From: Erwinia sp. S63
Lineage (GTDB): Bacteria > Pseudomonadota > Gammaproteobacteria > Enterobacterales > Enterobacteriaceae
DNA: 64,000 nt
Assembly (NCBI RefSeq): GCF_016625195.1
Contig: NZ_JACVUP010000001.1
Span: forward strand, 186,001 to 250,000
Reading direction: 5' to 3'
How positions within the stretch are numbered: position 1 is the first letter of the stretch; each line of letters begins with the position of its first letter. Made by a program: the position numbers and the translations under genes. Below, piece after piece: positions 49,771 to 58,942 of the stretch. Below the pieces are notes generated by a model. It was not told the DNA's origin, ran no database searches, and was given only the letters and a program-made list of their open reading frames with translations.

Positions 49771-49782
49771 GAGGTGCTGGCA

Positions 49783-50700
49783 ATGCAGGACATCCGCTTC
49801 TCAATTGTAATTCCCGCGTATAACGCGTCGAAATCAATTGTCACGACGCTAGATTGTGTCAAAGCGCAAACCTATCGCAATTTTGAAGTCATTATCGTCG
49901 ATGACAAATCGGCTGATGCAGACGAACTGGCGCAGGTCGTACGCAGTGAGCGTTATCAGGATCTGGACATCAAGCTGGAACTGTCCCAGATCAAACTGAA
50001 CGGTGCGGGCGCCCGCAATAAGGGTATTGAACTGGCTGAAGGCGATTTCATTAGCTTCCTCGATGCCGATGATGAGTGGGGTGCCGATAAGCTGCTGACC
50101 GTGCACGACACCATTAGCAAACTGGAGGCACAGGGCAAATCGCGCTATGTGATTTTCAGCCAGGTGAACATTCATCAGGACGGCAGCTTCCTGAAAGTGA
50201 TGCCGATGCAGCCGCCGGGCAAAAACGAAACCGTGGCGGAGTATCTGTTCGGCTGCTACGGCTTTATTCAGACCAGTACCATTGTGCTGAAGCGCGAAGA
50301 TGCCGACAAAATCCGTTTTGATGCACGCTACATTCGCCATCAGGATTATGACTTTTGCATCCGCGCCGATCGTATGGGCTACGAGTTCGTGATGATCGAT
50401 AAACCTTTGGCAACGTATCACCTGGTGACCAAATTTGGTTCCAAACACAAAGGCGAGTCGGTGAAGTACTCCTTCTTCTGGCTGGATACCATGAAGCCGC
50501 ATCTGACGGCGCGCGATATCCACACCTACAAAGCATTCAAGCTGCCGCTGCGTTACAAGATGGACGGCAAATCGCTGTTAGCCAGCCTGAGCTTTGCGCG
50601 CTATTTCTTCCTGACCAATCGTGACAATCGCGCCTACTTCATGAATCGCCTGCTCGATAAGGTGAAATCGCGCTTCTCCGGTGGGCGAGCCGTTTCCTGA
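49783..50700 (+). CDS. wceB: Family 2 glycosyltransferase, AmsB/WceB-like
   Basis: A 305-residue GT-A-fold transferase that adds a sugar to the lipid-linked repeat unit at the cytoplasmic membrane face. The N-terminal GT2 signature is FSIVIPAYNASKSIVTTLDCVKAQTY, the first aspartate is in VIIVDDKSAD, GAGARNKGIELAEGDFISFLDADDEW holds the DxD motif, and a catalytic-base-like region reads RHQDYDFCIRADRMGY. ATG 49783 follows AAGAGG; the GTG at 49774 lies inside that ribosome site. It corresponds in place to amsB. Donor and acceptor are not evident. Confidence 0.85.
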   Translation: MQDIRFSIVIPAYNASKSIVTTLDCVKAQTYRNFEVIIVDDKSADADELAQVVRSERYQDLDIKLELSQIKLNGAGARNKGIELAEGDFISFLDADDEWGADKLLTVHDTISKLEAQGKSRYVIFSQVNIHQDGSFLKVMPMQPPGKNETVAEYLFGCYGFIQTSTIVLKREDADKIRFDARYIRHQDYDFCIRADRMGYEFVMIDKPLATYHLVTKFGSKHKGESVKYSFFWLDTMKPHLTARDIHTYKAFKLPLRYKMDGKSLLASLSFARYFFLTNRDNRAYFMNRLLDKVKSRFSGGRAVS

Positions 50701-50772
50701 TCCATTTTAAAGAATTTCACTTGCTCCCACACCGGGGGCAATTTTTTGGTTCCTGACACTCCGGGTATACAA

Positions 50773-51525
50773 ATGACAAATCATGTTGGCACCGTCGGTA
50801 TTGTGATGCCGATGTATAACGCGCGTAAAACGGTATTGCGTGCGGTTGAGTCGATCGTCAATCAGACTTACGGCGATTGGCACCTTTACCTGGTAAACGA
50901 CCAGTCCACCGATGATTCGCTGGCCTTTGTGCGCGAGCACTGCACGGATGCACGCATCACTATCCTCAATAATGAGGTCAATCTCGGTGCCGCGGAAACG
51001 CGTAACGTTGGTCTGCGCGCGGCGAAAGAGGAAATTATTGCTTTCCTCGACAGCGACGACGAGTGGCACGCTGACAAGCTCGCCGAGCAGACTGCGGCAA
51101 TTGCGGCAGGCGATGACTTTGTCATCACGCATTACCACTACAAAACCAAAAGTGCCGACCACGATATTCTCTACAGCAAACCCTATCTGCAGCAGGAAAA
51201 CTTCGTGAAGAAGCAGTATCGCGTCTGCTTCTCTTCCGTGTGTTTCCGCCGTCCCCCTCAGGGCATCTTCTTCCAGCGTAAAGGGCATGAAGATTTCCTG
51301 TTCCTCTACGAACTGTTCCTCCGCTACAAGCAAGCTCGGGTGATCCAGAAAACGCTGGTCAACTATTACGAGCTGGGCGATTCATTGTCTCGCAACAAGA
51401 ATAAAGCGGCGAAATGGCACCTCGAATTATTAAGAATTATCTATAAAAACAATCCGTTAAAAATCTATTACTATTACGGCTGGTATATGGTGAACGGCGT
51501 TCTCTTCACCCTGAAGCATCGTTAA
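50773..51525 (+). CDS. Family 2 glycosyltransferase (exopolysaccharide repeat unit)
   Basis: A 250-residue GT2 enzyme with VGIVMPMYNARKTVLRAVESIVNQTYGDW, LVNDQSTDD, and GAAETRNVGLRAAKEEIIAFLDSDDEW containing the metal-binding DSD. A conserved acidic KGHEDFLFLYELFLRYK sits near the C-terminal third, with a basic tail. It resembles the AmsE-type transferase in family, but I am not certain of one-to-one correspondence. I chose ATG 50773 over an upstream TTG at 50746; neither has a strong ribosome site. It follows wceB after 72 bases. Confidence 0.8.
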   Translation: MTNHVGTVGIVMPMYNARKTVLRAVESIVNQTYGDWHLYLVNDQSTDDSLAFVREHCTDARITILNNEVNLGAAETRNVGLRAAKEEIIAFLDSDDEWHADKLAEQTAAIAAGDDFVITHYHYKTKSADHDILYSKPYLQQENFVKKQYRVCFSSVCFRRPPQGIFFQRKGHEDFLFLYELFLRYKQARVIQKTLVNYYELGDSLSRNKNKAAKWHLELLRIIYKNNPLKIYYYYGWYMVNGVLFTLKHR

Positions 51526-51601
51526 GACCCGGTATTTTTCACGCTGTAACAGCGCGAAGGAATGGGGCCTTAAGTTCAAATTTTGAGGTGGAAAGCGTTT
51601 C

Positions 51602-52636
51602 ATGAAAAAGATTGTTTTAGTGATTAAAGATGCCTATTCCTACGCGGGCACCGAGAACATCTGCAACTTCATGTCGGAGTGCCTGGGTGAGCAGCACGCC
51701 GTCACCATTTATTCGCTGGAAGGACACGGCAAAACCTTTTATCCGTTCGACCGCGTCAAAGAGATAGTCAGCTTTGAAGGGCACAGCAACCCAATTAAAA
51801 GCGCCGTGGCGCGCATTCATCAGGAAGGCTTCGACAGCGTATTTCTGATCAGCATGGGCCGCCTGAGCGTGATGTTCGCCTTCTGGAATTTGATGGCGAT
51901 GAAGAAAAAACGCTTTAAAGCCTACGCCTGCGAACACATCGCGATTAACTCCTTCAGCAAGCCCATCAAAGCGCTGAAATGGATGCTGCTGCGCTATTAC
52001 GACCAGGTCATCGTGCTCACCGATAAGGATCATCAGGTGTTCAGCCGCTGGAATATCGCCAGCAAGCAGATCCCTAATCCAGTAGTTTACAAGGCGTTTC
52101 AACGTCAGACCCGCAGCCGTCAGGCGCTGGCGGTCGGCCGTCTCGATAATCAAAAAGGCTTCGACCTGCTGCTGGATATCTGGGCCGACTTCAGTAAAAC
52201 CCATCCTGAATGGAAGCTGGTGATTGCCGGTGACGGCGAACTGCGTCAGCAACTGCACGATCAGGCTGCGGCGTTGGGCATTACCGGCAGCGTTAATTTC
52301 GTCGGTAAAGTCAGCAATATCAACGATTACTACCGCGACAGCGACATGGCGCTGATGACTTCACGCTATGAGGGTTTGCCGCTGGTGCTGCTCGAAGCGA
52401 AATCCTGGTCATTGCCGGTGGTGGCTTATGACTGCCCAACCGGCCCGCAGGAGATCATCAATCACGGTGAAGATGGGTTCCTGGTGCCAATGAATGACAA
52501 ATCAACGTTCCTGGCGCGCATGGAACAGCTGGCCAGTGACGATAGCCTGTTCTACGCCATGAGCGAAAAAACCAAAGAAACTGCGCTGAAGTTTGACGGT
52601 AACCAGATCAAACAAAGCTGGCTGGCGCTGGTATAA
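51602..52636 (+). CDS. Family 4 glycosyltransferase, AmsD-like
   Basis: A 344-residue GT-B-fold transferase. The C-terminal nucleotide-sugar domain is clear: ALAVGRLDNQKGFDLLLDIW, LVIAGDGELR, VNFVGKVSNINDYYRDSD and SRYEGLPLVLLEAKSWSLPVVAYDC with the E-x7-E motif. The N-terminal half has IKDAYSYAGTENICN, typical of the acceptor-side glycine-rich loop. It probably adds one sugar of the repeat unit. From memory, the Erwinia order places the GT4 gene before the second GT2 gene; here it comes after. A GAGGTGG-type sequence precedes ATG 51602. Confidence 0.83.
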   Translation: MKKIVLVIKDAYSYAGTENICNFMSECLGEQHAVTIYSLEGHGKTFYPFDRVKEIVSFEGHSNPIKSAVARIHQEGFDSVFLISMGRLSVMFAFWNLMAMKKKRFKAYACEHIAINSFSKPIKALKWMLLRYYDQVIVLTDKDHQVFSRWNIASKQIPNPVVYKAFQRQTRSRQALAVGRLDNQKGFDLLLDIWADFSKTHPEWKLVIAGDGELRQQLHDQAAALGITGSVNFVGKVSNINDYYRDSDMALMTSRYEGLPLVLLEAKSWSLPVVAYDCPTGPQEIINHGEDGFLVPMNDKSTFLARMEQLASDDSLFYAMSEKTKETALKFDGNQIKQSWLALV

Positions 52637-52707
52637 GCGCCGGTTCTCGTGCCTCCGGGATCACATTTATGGCTGTTAATCAGCCCCATGACCACGGGAT
52701 TGAAAGC

Positions 52708-54918
52708 ATGAAAAGAAGAGAAGTCTTGCAGACCGCAGCCTCCTCCATTGTTGCCGCGCTCTCAGTGAGTGCATTTTCCAGCTACGCCGCAAAAAGTGGT
52801 CAGCCTGCGCTGAAATCGGTCGATCCGTCCAGCGTGCCGCAGGGCGACGTGCCGATTCTGACGCCGGAAAACGTCTACACCATGCCGCCGCAGTTCTGGC
52901 AGAACTTTGAGGGCAAACTGTGGATCGGTAAAGCGGGTAGCGATGCCAGTCAGTCGGGCAACCAAATTCCGGTATTCCTGCGCGATGCCAAAGGCAAAGT
53001 CTCGCAAATCAGCCAGCCGATTGCGCTGAACAAGGGCAACTTTGCTCAGTTCATCCACGATAATGCCGCTTTGATTGCCGATCCCGCGCACTCGATGGTG
53101 GTGGAAGACAATCAGGGTAATACGCTGTTCTCGATCACGGATGTCTCGCGACCGAATCAGAGTAACTTCAGCCAACGTCTGGCACAGCCCAATGGTTATC
53201 AGTTGATTGGCGAAATTCCTTCAGTCGAAGAACTGCGCAAAACACGTCCTCTGTTTGCCGGAGCCAAAATCAAGCTGAAAAGCTGGCACGAAGGGCTGGA
53301 AGTGGGCGGCGGAGAGTTTGTCGGCACTTACGGCGAGGGTAAAGAAGATGGCGGAGTGATCTTCGCCGGTAACGGTTTCTACTGGCGTCGCGTGGTGGAA
53401 GATTTCAACCGCCTGACGCTGTTCGATTTTGGCGCGATTGCCGATGGCAAAACCGATGCCGCGCCAGCGATCAAAGCGATGTATCACTGGTCGCGAGATG
53501 CCGATCAGCCGATCTGCGTGCAGTTCCCGGCCGGCACCTTCTTTGTTTCTGCCTGCGATTTCGGCGATGAGCAACTGCGCTTCTTCCGCATTTCCGGCGC
53601 GATGGTGAACTTCGGTTATTTCCCGGCGACTACGCTGGTGTCGGATGGTCGCTCGGAATTCCTGTTCTCGGTGAACGCGCGCTGGACCGAAATCTCCAAC
53701 CTCAATTTCAACGGCAATAACGACAAGCGTCCGAACAAGCAGGGGTTGTTCCACAATACCTGTCCGGGCGGTCAGTTCTTCCGTGGCGCCTGTCTGCGCT
53801 TTAATCGCGTGGGCGGCGTCTGTCTGAGCCTGATGGATACGCTGGATTGCAAAATCGACCAGTGGTATGCGGAAACCTGTACCGGTGATGTGATTAAAGC
53901 CACCTGGTCCGGGCAGAAAATCGGCGTCTGGGATCACAGCACCGCGATTGAGCTCTCCAACTTCAATGCGCAGCACTGTTCCGGCGGCATGGTCCTCAAT
54001 TTGCCGCGCTGTGGCCAGTCGATCATTCATAACGGCTGGATTGAGCATACCGAGCATCCGGGTGATATCTCCGACGGGCAGTGGATCATCGATGCACTGA
54101 GTCTGGAAGATTGCAAAAATCCGCTAATTGCTCACAACTCGCGCCTCAACATGCGTCAAACCAACCTGCAATCCGGCAGCTGGATCGACAACTCGCTGCA
54201 GGGCAAACCCTGGTTGAGCATGTGGGAAATGGGCTCAACGCGCGTCGAATCTTATGGCGTCGCCATCGATGGCAGCCTGAAATACAACTACATCACTTCG
54301 CGTTTCCGCCTCAGCAACAACACCAATCAAGAGACCTGGTTCGAGCTGGGTAACTTCTACTCGCCATCGGTGGGTGACAGTTGGGAAATTGAAGTGTTTG
54401 GTCAGTCGCAGTTCAACAACGGCACCATGAATCAGCCGCTGATGGATCCGATCGGCGGTAAATCCACTGGTGGACGCGCGGTAATCCACTTGCAACGCAA
54501 AACCAAAAACGCCGAAGCCAGCTGGTCGGCAGAGGGTAGTTCGCCGGTGTTGGAAGTGCGCTTCGAGCCGCGCAGTGAAACCGACGCCAAAGTGTTCGTC
54601 AAGCTGGCCGGCTGGATGCCAACCGCAGTGGTGCTGATCAAGAGCACCGCGATGGATCGCTTCCTCACCGGACGCTGTGCCCGCGTGGATGCCAAAATGG
54701 ACAAAGGGAATCCCACCAGCGGCAGCCAGCAGGCACCGCAGCGCTTTAGCCTGCACAACGGTAAAGCGGGCATTGGCGGCAATGAGCAGGGCGATCTGCT
54801 GCTCGCCTCACGCGCGCTGAAACCGGAGCAGGTGGATACGCGTGAGCCGAAAGGGTTTGTCTCGGTGGTGATCAACGGTGAGCAGGTGGCGTTACCCTAT
54901 TTTGCAGTGAAGTCGTAA
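52708..54918 (+). CDS. wceF: WceF/AmsF tailspike-like exopolysaccharide-modifying enzyme
   Basis: A 736-residue secreted protein. WceF of Pantoea stewartii is a right-handed beta-helix related to phage tailspikes that modifies or cleaves stewartan. Here the N-terminus MKRREVLQTAASSIVAALSV looks like a Tat-type signal (RREVL, hydrophobic stretch, cleavage near SYAA). A head region (about 45-230) is followed by the pectate-lyase-like start LFDFGAIADGKTDAAPAIKAM at about 235. Repeated beta-helix turns rich in Asn/Gly and a C-terminal beta-rich part follow. ATG 52669 is an alternative start that would bury the signal. It lies between glycosyltransferase and pyruvyltransferase genes. Confidence 0.85.
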   Translation: MKRREVLQTAASSIVAALSVSAFSSYAAKSGQPALKSVDPSSVPQGDVPILTPENVYTMPPQFWQNFEGKLWIGKAGSDASQSGNQIPVFLRDAKGKVSQISQPIALNKGNFAQFIHDNAALIADPAHSMVVEDNQGNTLFSITDVSRPNQSNFSQRLAQPNGYQLIGEIPSVEELRKTRPLFAGAKIKLKSWHEGLEVGGGEFVGTYGEGKEDGGVIFAGNGFYWRRVVEDFNRLTLFDFGAIADGKTDAAPAIKAMYHWSRDADQPICVQFPAGTFFVSACDFGDEQLRFFRISGAMVNFGYFPATTLVSDGRSEFLFSVNARWTEISNLNFNGNNDKRPNKQGLFHNTCPGGQFFRGACLRFNRVGGVCLSLMDTLDCKIDQWYAETCTGDVIKATWSGQKIGVWDHSTAIELSNFNAQHCSGGMVLNLPRCGQSIIHNGWIEHTEHPGDISDGQWIIDALSLEDCKNPLIAHNSRLNMRQTNLQSGSWIDNSLQGKPWLSMWEMGSTRVESYGVAIDGSLKYNYITSRFRLSNNTNQETWFELGNFYSPSVGDSWEIEVFGQSQFNNGTMNQPLMDPIGGKSTGGRAVIHLQRKTKNAEASWSAEGSSPVLEVRFEPRSETDAKVFVKLAGWMPTAVVLIKSTAMDRFLTGRCARVDAKMDKGNPTSGSQQAPQRFSLHNGKAGIGGNEQGDLLLASRALKPEQVDTREPKGFVSVVINGEQVALPYFAVKS

Positions 54919-54928
54919 TGCAGTAACC

Positions 54929-54958
54929 GGAGAGGGCGCAGCCGTTTGCGCCCTCTCC
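54929..54958 (+). other. Long GC-rich hairpin after wceF
   Basis: GGAGAGGGCGCA/TGCGCCCTCTCC is a perfect 12-bp stem with a 6-base loop and no T tract. It may protect an mRNA end or weakly pause transcription. It lies in the 197-base gap before wceJ. Confidence 0.6.
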
Positions 54959-55115
54959 AGAAAGAGGTTGGGAGCGGCTTTGAGGTCGCCCGTTTGAGGA
55001 CAGATTTTCTATTTTGGGCATTGTTCCCATTGCAGTTTTTTAACGCAGAGTTCACTTTGCCCGTTCAGGAAATGGCGTGGCTTGTAAAAATTAAAAAAAT
55101 TTATCTGGAGTATTT

Positions 55116-56378
55116 ATGAAGATTTTATTGGTGGGAAACCATACCTGTGGAAATCGTGGGGATGGCGCGATTTTACGTGGACTGATCGACTCTTTGCAGT
55201 CTGCGCGTGGTGACCTCGATATTGACGTAATCAGTCGTTATCCAACAAGCTCCGGGTACTTATTGCAACAGGATATCCAGCAAGACTCCCTGTTTCTGCA
55301 TAACAGCAAATCAGCCAAAGGGCTGGTGGGCAGCGTTAAACGCAAAGTGGCCAACCGCCTGATGCCTGAAATCATGATGGCGCATCTGGGCAAAGGTGGC
55401 CTGTACAAATCGTTTTCCGTGCCGCCCCATCTGGCACAGTTCACCAAAAGTCTGGAACAGTATGACGCCATCATTCAGGTCGGCGGCTCGTTCTTCGTCG
55501 ATCTGTATGGTGTGACGCAGTTTGACCACGCGCTCTGTGCATTGATGGCGAAAAAGCCGCTGCACATGGTCGGCCACTCAGTTGGACCGTTTGAAAATCC
55601 ACGCGTGAATGCGCTGGCCAACTTCGTGTTTGATCGCGTCGACAGTCTGGTGCTGCGTGAAGAAGTTAGCTTCGACCGCCTGAAACAAGACGGCGTCACC
55701 ACCAGCCGCGTGAAGAAGGGCGTGGATACCGCCTTCCTGGTGAAAGCGCGCGATGTGGAAAACCCAAGCCACAACCTGCTGCACTGGAAAAACATCATCA
55801 GCGCACGCAAAACCATCGCCATCACCGTGCGTGAACTGGCGCCGTTCGACAAACGTCTCGGCGTGACGCAGAAAGAGTACGAAGCGGCTTTTGGTAAAGT
55901 CATCAACGCGATGATTGCCGAGGGCTATCAGGTGGTGGCTTTCTCTACCTGTACCGGCATCGATAGTTACGCCAAAGACGACCGCATGGTGGCGCTGACA
56001 CTGCGTGACCACGTCGATAATCCCGATCATTACCATGTCATCATGGACGAGTTCAACGACCTCGAACTCGGCATCCTGCTAAGCCATTGTCACCTGACAA
56101 TCGGCACCCGCCTGCACTCCGCCATCATCTCCATGAACTTCGGTACCCCAGCTGTGGCCATCAACTACGAGCACAAATCGCTCGGCGTGATGAAACAGCT
56201 TGGATTGCCGCAGATGGCCACCGATGTGCAGAGCCTGATGGATGGTTCGCTGATCGATAAAGTACAAACCGTATTGGCCGACTACGACAACGTGAAACGC
56301 AAAGTGGACACCGCGGTGGCGCAGGAGCGTGAAATTGGTAACCGCATTACGGCAGAAATTCTCAACGTGCTGGGGTAA
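55116..56378 (+). CDS. wceJ: Polysaccharide pyruvyltransferase WceJ/AmsJ
   Basis: A 420-residue member of the polysaccharide pyruvyltransferase family (CsaB/WcaK/AmsJ). It is expected to add a pyruvate ketal to a galactose-type sugar using phosphoenolpyruvate. The N-terminal block LVGNHTCGNRGDGAILRGLI is characteristic, with VGGSFFVDLYG and MVGHSVGPFENP in the middle and TIGTRLHSAIISMNFGTPAVAINYEHK near 330-360. CTGGAG precedes ATG 55116. Followed directly by wceK. Confidence 0.88.
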   Translation: MKILLVGNHTCGNRGDGAILRGLIDSLQSARGDLDIDVISRYPTSSGYLLQQDIQQDSLFLHNSKSAKGLVGSVKRKVANRLMPEIMMAHLGKGGLYKSFSVPPHLAQFTKSLEQYDAIIQVGGSFFVDLYGVTQFDHALCALMAKKPLHMVGHSVGPFENPRVNALANFVFDRVDSLVLREEVSFDRLKQDGVTTSRVKKGVDTAFLVKARDVENPSHNLLHWKNIISARKTIAITVRELAPFDKRLGVTQKEYEAAFGKVINAMIAEGYQVVAFSTCTGIDSYAKDDRMVALTLRDHVDNPDHYHVIMDEFNDLELGILLSHCHLTIGTRLHSAIISMNFGTPAVAINYEHKSLGVMKQLGLPQMATDVQSLMDGSLIDKVQTVLADYDNVKRKVDTAVAQEREIGNRITAEILNVLG

Positions 56379-56381
56379 GTG

Positions 56382-57605
56382 ATGAAGCTGACCTTTTTCA
56401 CCATGCGTTTTCCGGTTGCCTCTGAGACGTTTGTCCTCAATCAGGTAACGCATTTCATTGATGCAGGCTATGACGTGGAGATTATCTCCGTGTTTCCGGG
56501 CGATATGATCAATCGCCACGCCGCGTTCGATGATTACAATCTGGCGGCGAAGACTCACTATTTACTGCCGGAAGAGAAAGTTTCGAATCTCGATAAGCTG
56601 ACGCAGCGTATTGGCTTGATGCTGCCGAAAATTGCCAAACCGGCACTGATCAAATCGCTCAATGTTGGGCGCTACGGTCAGCAGGCGAAAAAGCTGCTTC
56701 TGCCAGCGATTGTCGCTAACGCCAAGCAAACCTTCACCGCCGATGTGTTCCTGGTGCACTTTGGCTATGCCGGTGCGCTCGCCAACAAGCTTCGCGAACT
56801 CGGCGTGCTGAAAGGCAAGCAGGCTACGGTATTCCACGGCGCGGATATCTCGCGCCGTCACATCCTCGAAGAGCACAAACTCGACTACGTCAACCTGTTC
56901 AAACAGAGCGAACTGATGCTGCCGATCAGTCATCTGTGGGAGAACAAGCTGATCGAGATGGGTTGTCCGCGCGAGAAGGTGCACGTGACACGCATGGGCA
57001 TTGAGCCAGAGAAGTTCAACTTCAGACCGCGTGAGGCGTTTCATCAGCCGCTGCGTATCGTTTCGGTGGCGCGTCTCACTGAGAAAAAAGGGCTGGATGT
57101 GGCGGTTAAGGCCAGTGAAATCCTGCGTAACAACGGTGGCCAATTCGAGTTCACCATCATCGGTAACGGTGAGCAGGACGGCATGATGCGTGAACATATC
57201 GCCCGTGCCGGGCTGGAAGCCTTTGTCACTATGCCAGGCTTCAAACCGCAGGAAGAGATTCGTCAGGCGCTGAACGATGCCGATATCTTTCTGCTGCCGT
57301 CGAAAACCGCAGCCGATGGCGACATGGAAGGCATTCCAGTCGCATTGATGGAAGCGATGGCGGTGGGGCTGCCGGTGGTTTCGACCTATCACAGCGGCAT
57401 CCCGGAGCTGATTCAGAATAACGTCAGCGGCTGGCTGGTCTCCGAAAATGATGCCGAGGAGTTAGCGGACACGCTGCTGCGCCTGTCGCGAGGTGATGTC
57501 GATGTCGCGCCAGTAGTGGCTGCCGCGCGACACAAAGTGGAAACCGAGTTCAATCAGCACATCGCTTATGGTGAGCTGGCCAAAATTCTGGAGCGCATGG
57601 TGTGA
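56382..57605 (+). CDS. wceK: Family 4 glycosyltransferase WceK/AmsK
   Basis: A 407-residue GT-B transferase. It has FHGADISRRHILEEHKLDYVNLF in the acceptor domain, ITRMGIEP-like HVTRMGIEPEKF at the domain junction, and in the donor domain SVARLTEKKGLDVAVKA, FTIIGNGEQDGMM and EGIPVALMEAMAVGLPVVSTYHSGIPELI with E-x7-E. It starts (ATG 56382) three bases after the wceJ stop; a GTG at 56379 is the alternative. Its stop overlaps the wzx start by four bases. Confidence 0.88.
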   Translation: MKLTFFTMRFPVASETFVLNQVTHFIDAGYDVEIISVFPGDMINRHAAFDDYNLAAKTHYLLPEEKVSNLDKLTQRIGLMLPKIAKPALIKSLNVGRYGQQAKKLLLPAIVANAKQTFTADVFLVHFGYAGALANKLRELGVLKGKQATVFHGADISRRHILEEHKLDYVNLFKQSELMLPISHLWENKLIEMGCPREKVHVTRMGIEPEKFNFRPREAFHQPLRIVSVARLTEKKGLDVAVKASEILRNNGGQFEFTIIGNGEQDGMMREHIARAGLEAFVTMPGFKPQEEIRQALNDADIFLLPSKTAADGDMEGIPVALMEAMAVGLPVVSTYHSGIPELIQNNVSGWLVSENDAEELADTLLRLSRGDVDVAPVVAAARHKVETEFNQHIAYGELAKILERMV

Positions 57606-58942
57606 GCGGATTAAAAAAACAGGCCGTCTGGCTGTTTGGCAGTACCTGCTTCGCGGCATTGCTGCAGGTGTTACAGCTCAGCGTTCTGGCGCGTAAGCTG
57701 GAAGCACATGAGTTAGGTTTATTAGCGATCATCAACGCCATTCTGGCAGTGGCGACGGTGTTGCAGGATATGGGGATGAGCAGCTACATCGTGCATCGCC
57801 AGGACATCAACCGCCGCCAGCAGAGTACGATTTATTGGGTCAACGTGTCGCTCAGCTTGTGTACCGGTTTGATTATGCTGGCGATTGCCTTCCCGGTGGC
57901 GTGGTTCTATCACTTGCCAGAACTCACCGGGCTGATCATGCTCACCAGCCTCAACTTCCTCGTACTGGGACACCTGTCGCAGTATCAGGCGCACTATGTG
58001 AAATCGAAACGCATGGTCACGCTGGCGAAGATTGAGATGGCGACCAAGCTGTTCGCGTTTCTCTGTACTGTGGCGATGCTGTACTTTACCTCGCTGACGG
58101 TCGCGGCGGCGATTCTTGGGCTGTTCATCAATGCCTTTACCCGCATCCTGTGCATGATCTACTTCGGTGAGAAGTCATGGCGCCCGACGTGGGAGTTTGA
58201 AGGGGCGACCTTCTTCAGCGCGGTGCGTTACGGTATCTATCAGCTCGGTTCACAGACCATTAACCAGCTGCGTACCCAGGCGGATGCATTGATCGTCGGT
58301 AAAGTGATGGGCGCCGAGATGCTGGGGATCTACTCGCTGGCAAAAGAGCTGATTCTGCAGCCGCTGAAACTGGTTTCGCCGGTGATTAACCGTCTGGCAC
58401 TGCCGCGTTTCGCCGAAAAGCAGCACGATCCGGAGCAGCTGAAAAAACTGTTCCTGAAAGGCACCTTTGTCATCATGCTGTTCAGCAGCTTGATGTATTT
58501 GGCTATTGGCATTCTGTCACCGGTGATTGTGCGCGTGCTGTATGGCGCATCGCATGAGCAGGTTTATCATCTGATTCCGCTGATGCTGCTGTTCGGCATG
58601 CTGCGACCGATGGGTGGCTTAACCGGCGCGATTTCCCAGGCGAACGGCAAGACTAACGTCGAGTTCTACTGGAATATTGTGGCGAGTCTGGTGGTGGTGG
58701 TGGTATTGGCGACAACCTATATCTGGCCGAACGTGCTGTATGTGGCGTTGACACTCTCCATCTCGCAGGTGCTGATTTCTGCCTTTGCCCATCCGTTCTT
58801 TATTAAGCCGGTGATTGGCATCCGCTTTATGCCTTATGCCCGTCAGTGGGTTTCGGTGTCGGTGGTGTTTGTCGGCCTGATGCTGCTGGTCAATCACTTC
58901 AATTTGTTTGTGATGCCGGAATGGTTTGAGGGCTGGTTGTAG
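57602..58942 (+). CDS. wzx: Repeat-unit flippase Wzx (AmsL-like, MOP family)
   Basis: A 446-residue integral membrane protein with about 12 hydrophobic helices, a polysaccharide-type MOP exporter. It should flip the undecaprenyl-linked repeat unit across the inner membrane. Typical features are an N-terminal KKQAVWLFGSTCFAALLQVLQLSVLARKLEAHELG, QMGSSYIVHRQ-like MGMSSYIVHRQDINR and central YGIYQLGSQTINQLRTQADALIVGKVMG. The GTG start 57602 forms a GTGA overlap with wceK, implying coupled translation. It is the only multi-helix protein after wzc, so no Wzy is present. Confidence 0.88.
   Translation: MSGLKKQAVWLFGSTCFAALLQVLQLSVLARKLEAHELGLLAIINAILAVATVLQDMGMSSYIVHRQDINRRQQSTIYWVNVSLSLCTGLIMLAIAFPVAWFYHLPELTGLIMLTSLNFLVLGHLSQYQAHYVKSKRMVTLAKIEMATKLFAFLCTVAMLYFTSLTVAAAILGLFINAFTRILCMIYFGEKSWRPTWEFEGATFFSAVRYGIYQLGSQTINQLRTQADALIVGKVMGAEMLGIYSLAKELILQPLKLVSPVINRLALPRFAEKQHDPEQLKKLFLKGTFVIMLFSSLMYLAIGILSPVIVRVLYGASHEQVYHLIPLMLLFGMLRPMGGLTGAISQANGKTNVEFYWNIVASLVVVVVLATTYIWPNVLYVALTLSISQVLISAFAHPFFIKPVIGIRFMPYARQWVSVSVVFVGLMLLVNHFNLFVMPEWFEGWL

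Noticed and set aside
53221..54057. Long minus-strand open frame opposite wceF (278 codons)
   Set aside because: No recognisable domain; it is a shadow of the GC-rich wceF coding frame.
52708..54918. Prophage tailspike gene indicating phage insertion
   Set aside because: The beta-helix is phage-like, but the gene is a standard member of amylovoran/stewartan loci, surrounded by biosynthesis genes and without other phage genes.
56562..57392. Minus-strand open frame opposite wceK (276 codons)
   Set aside because: It is a shadow of a clear glycosyltransferase, with no independent start signal or similarity.
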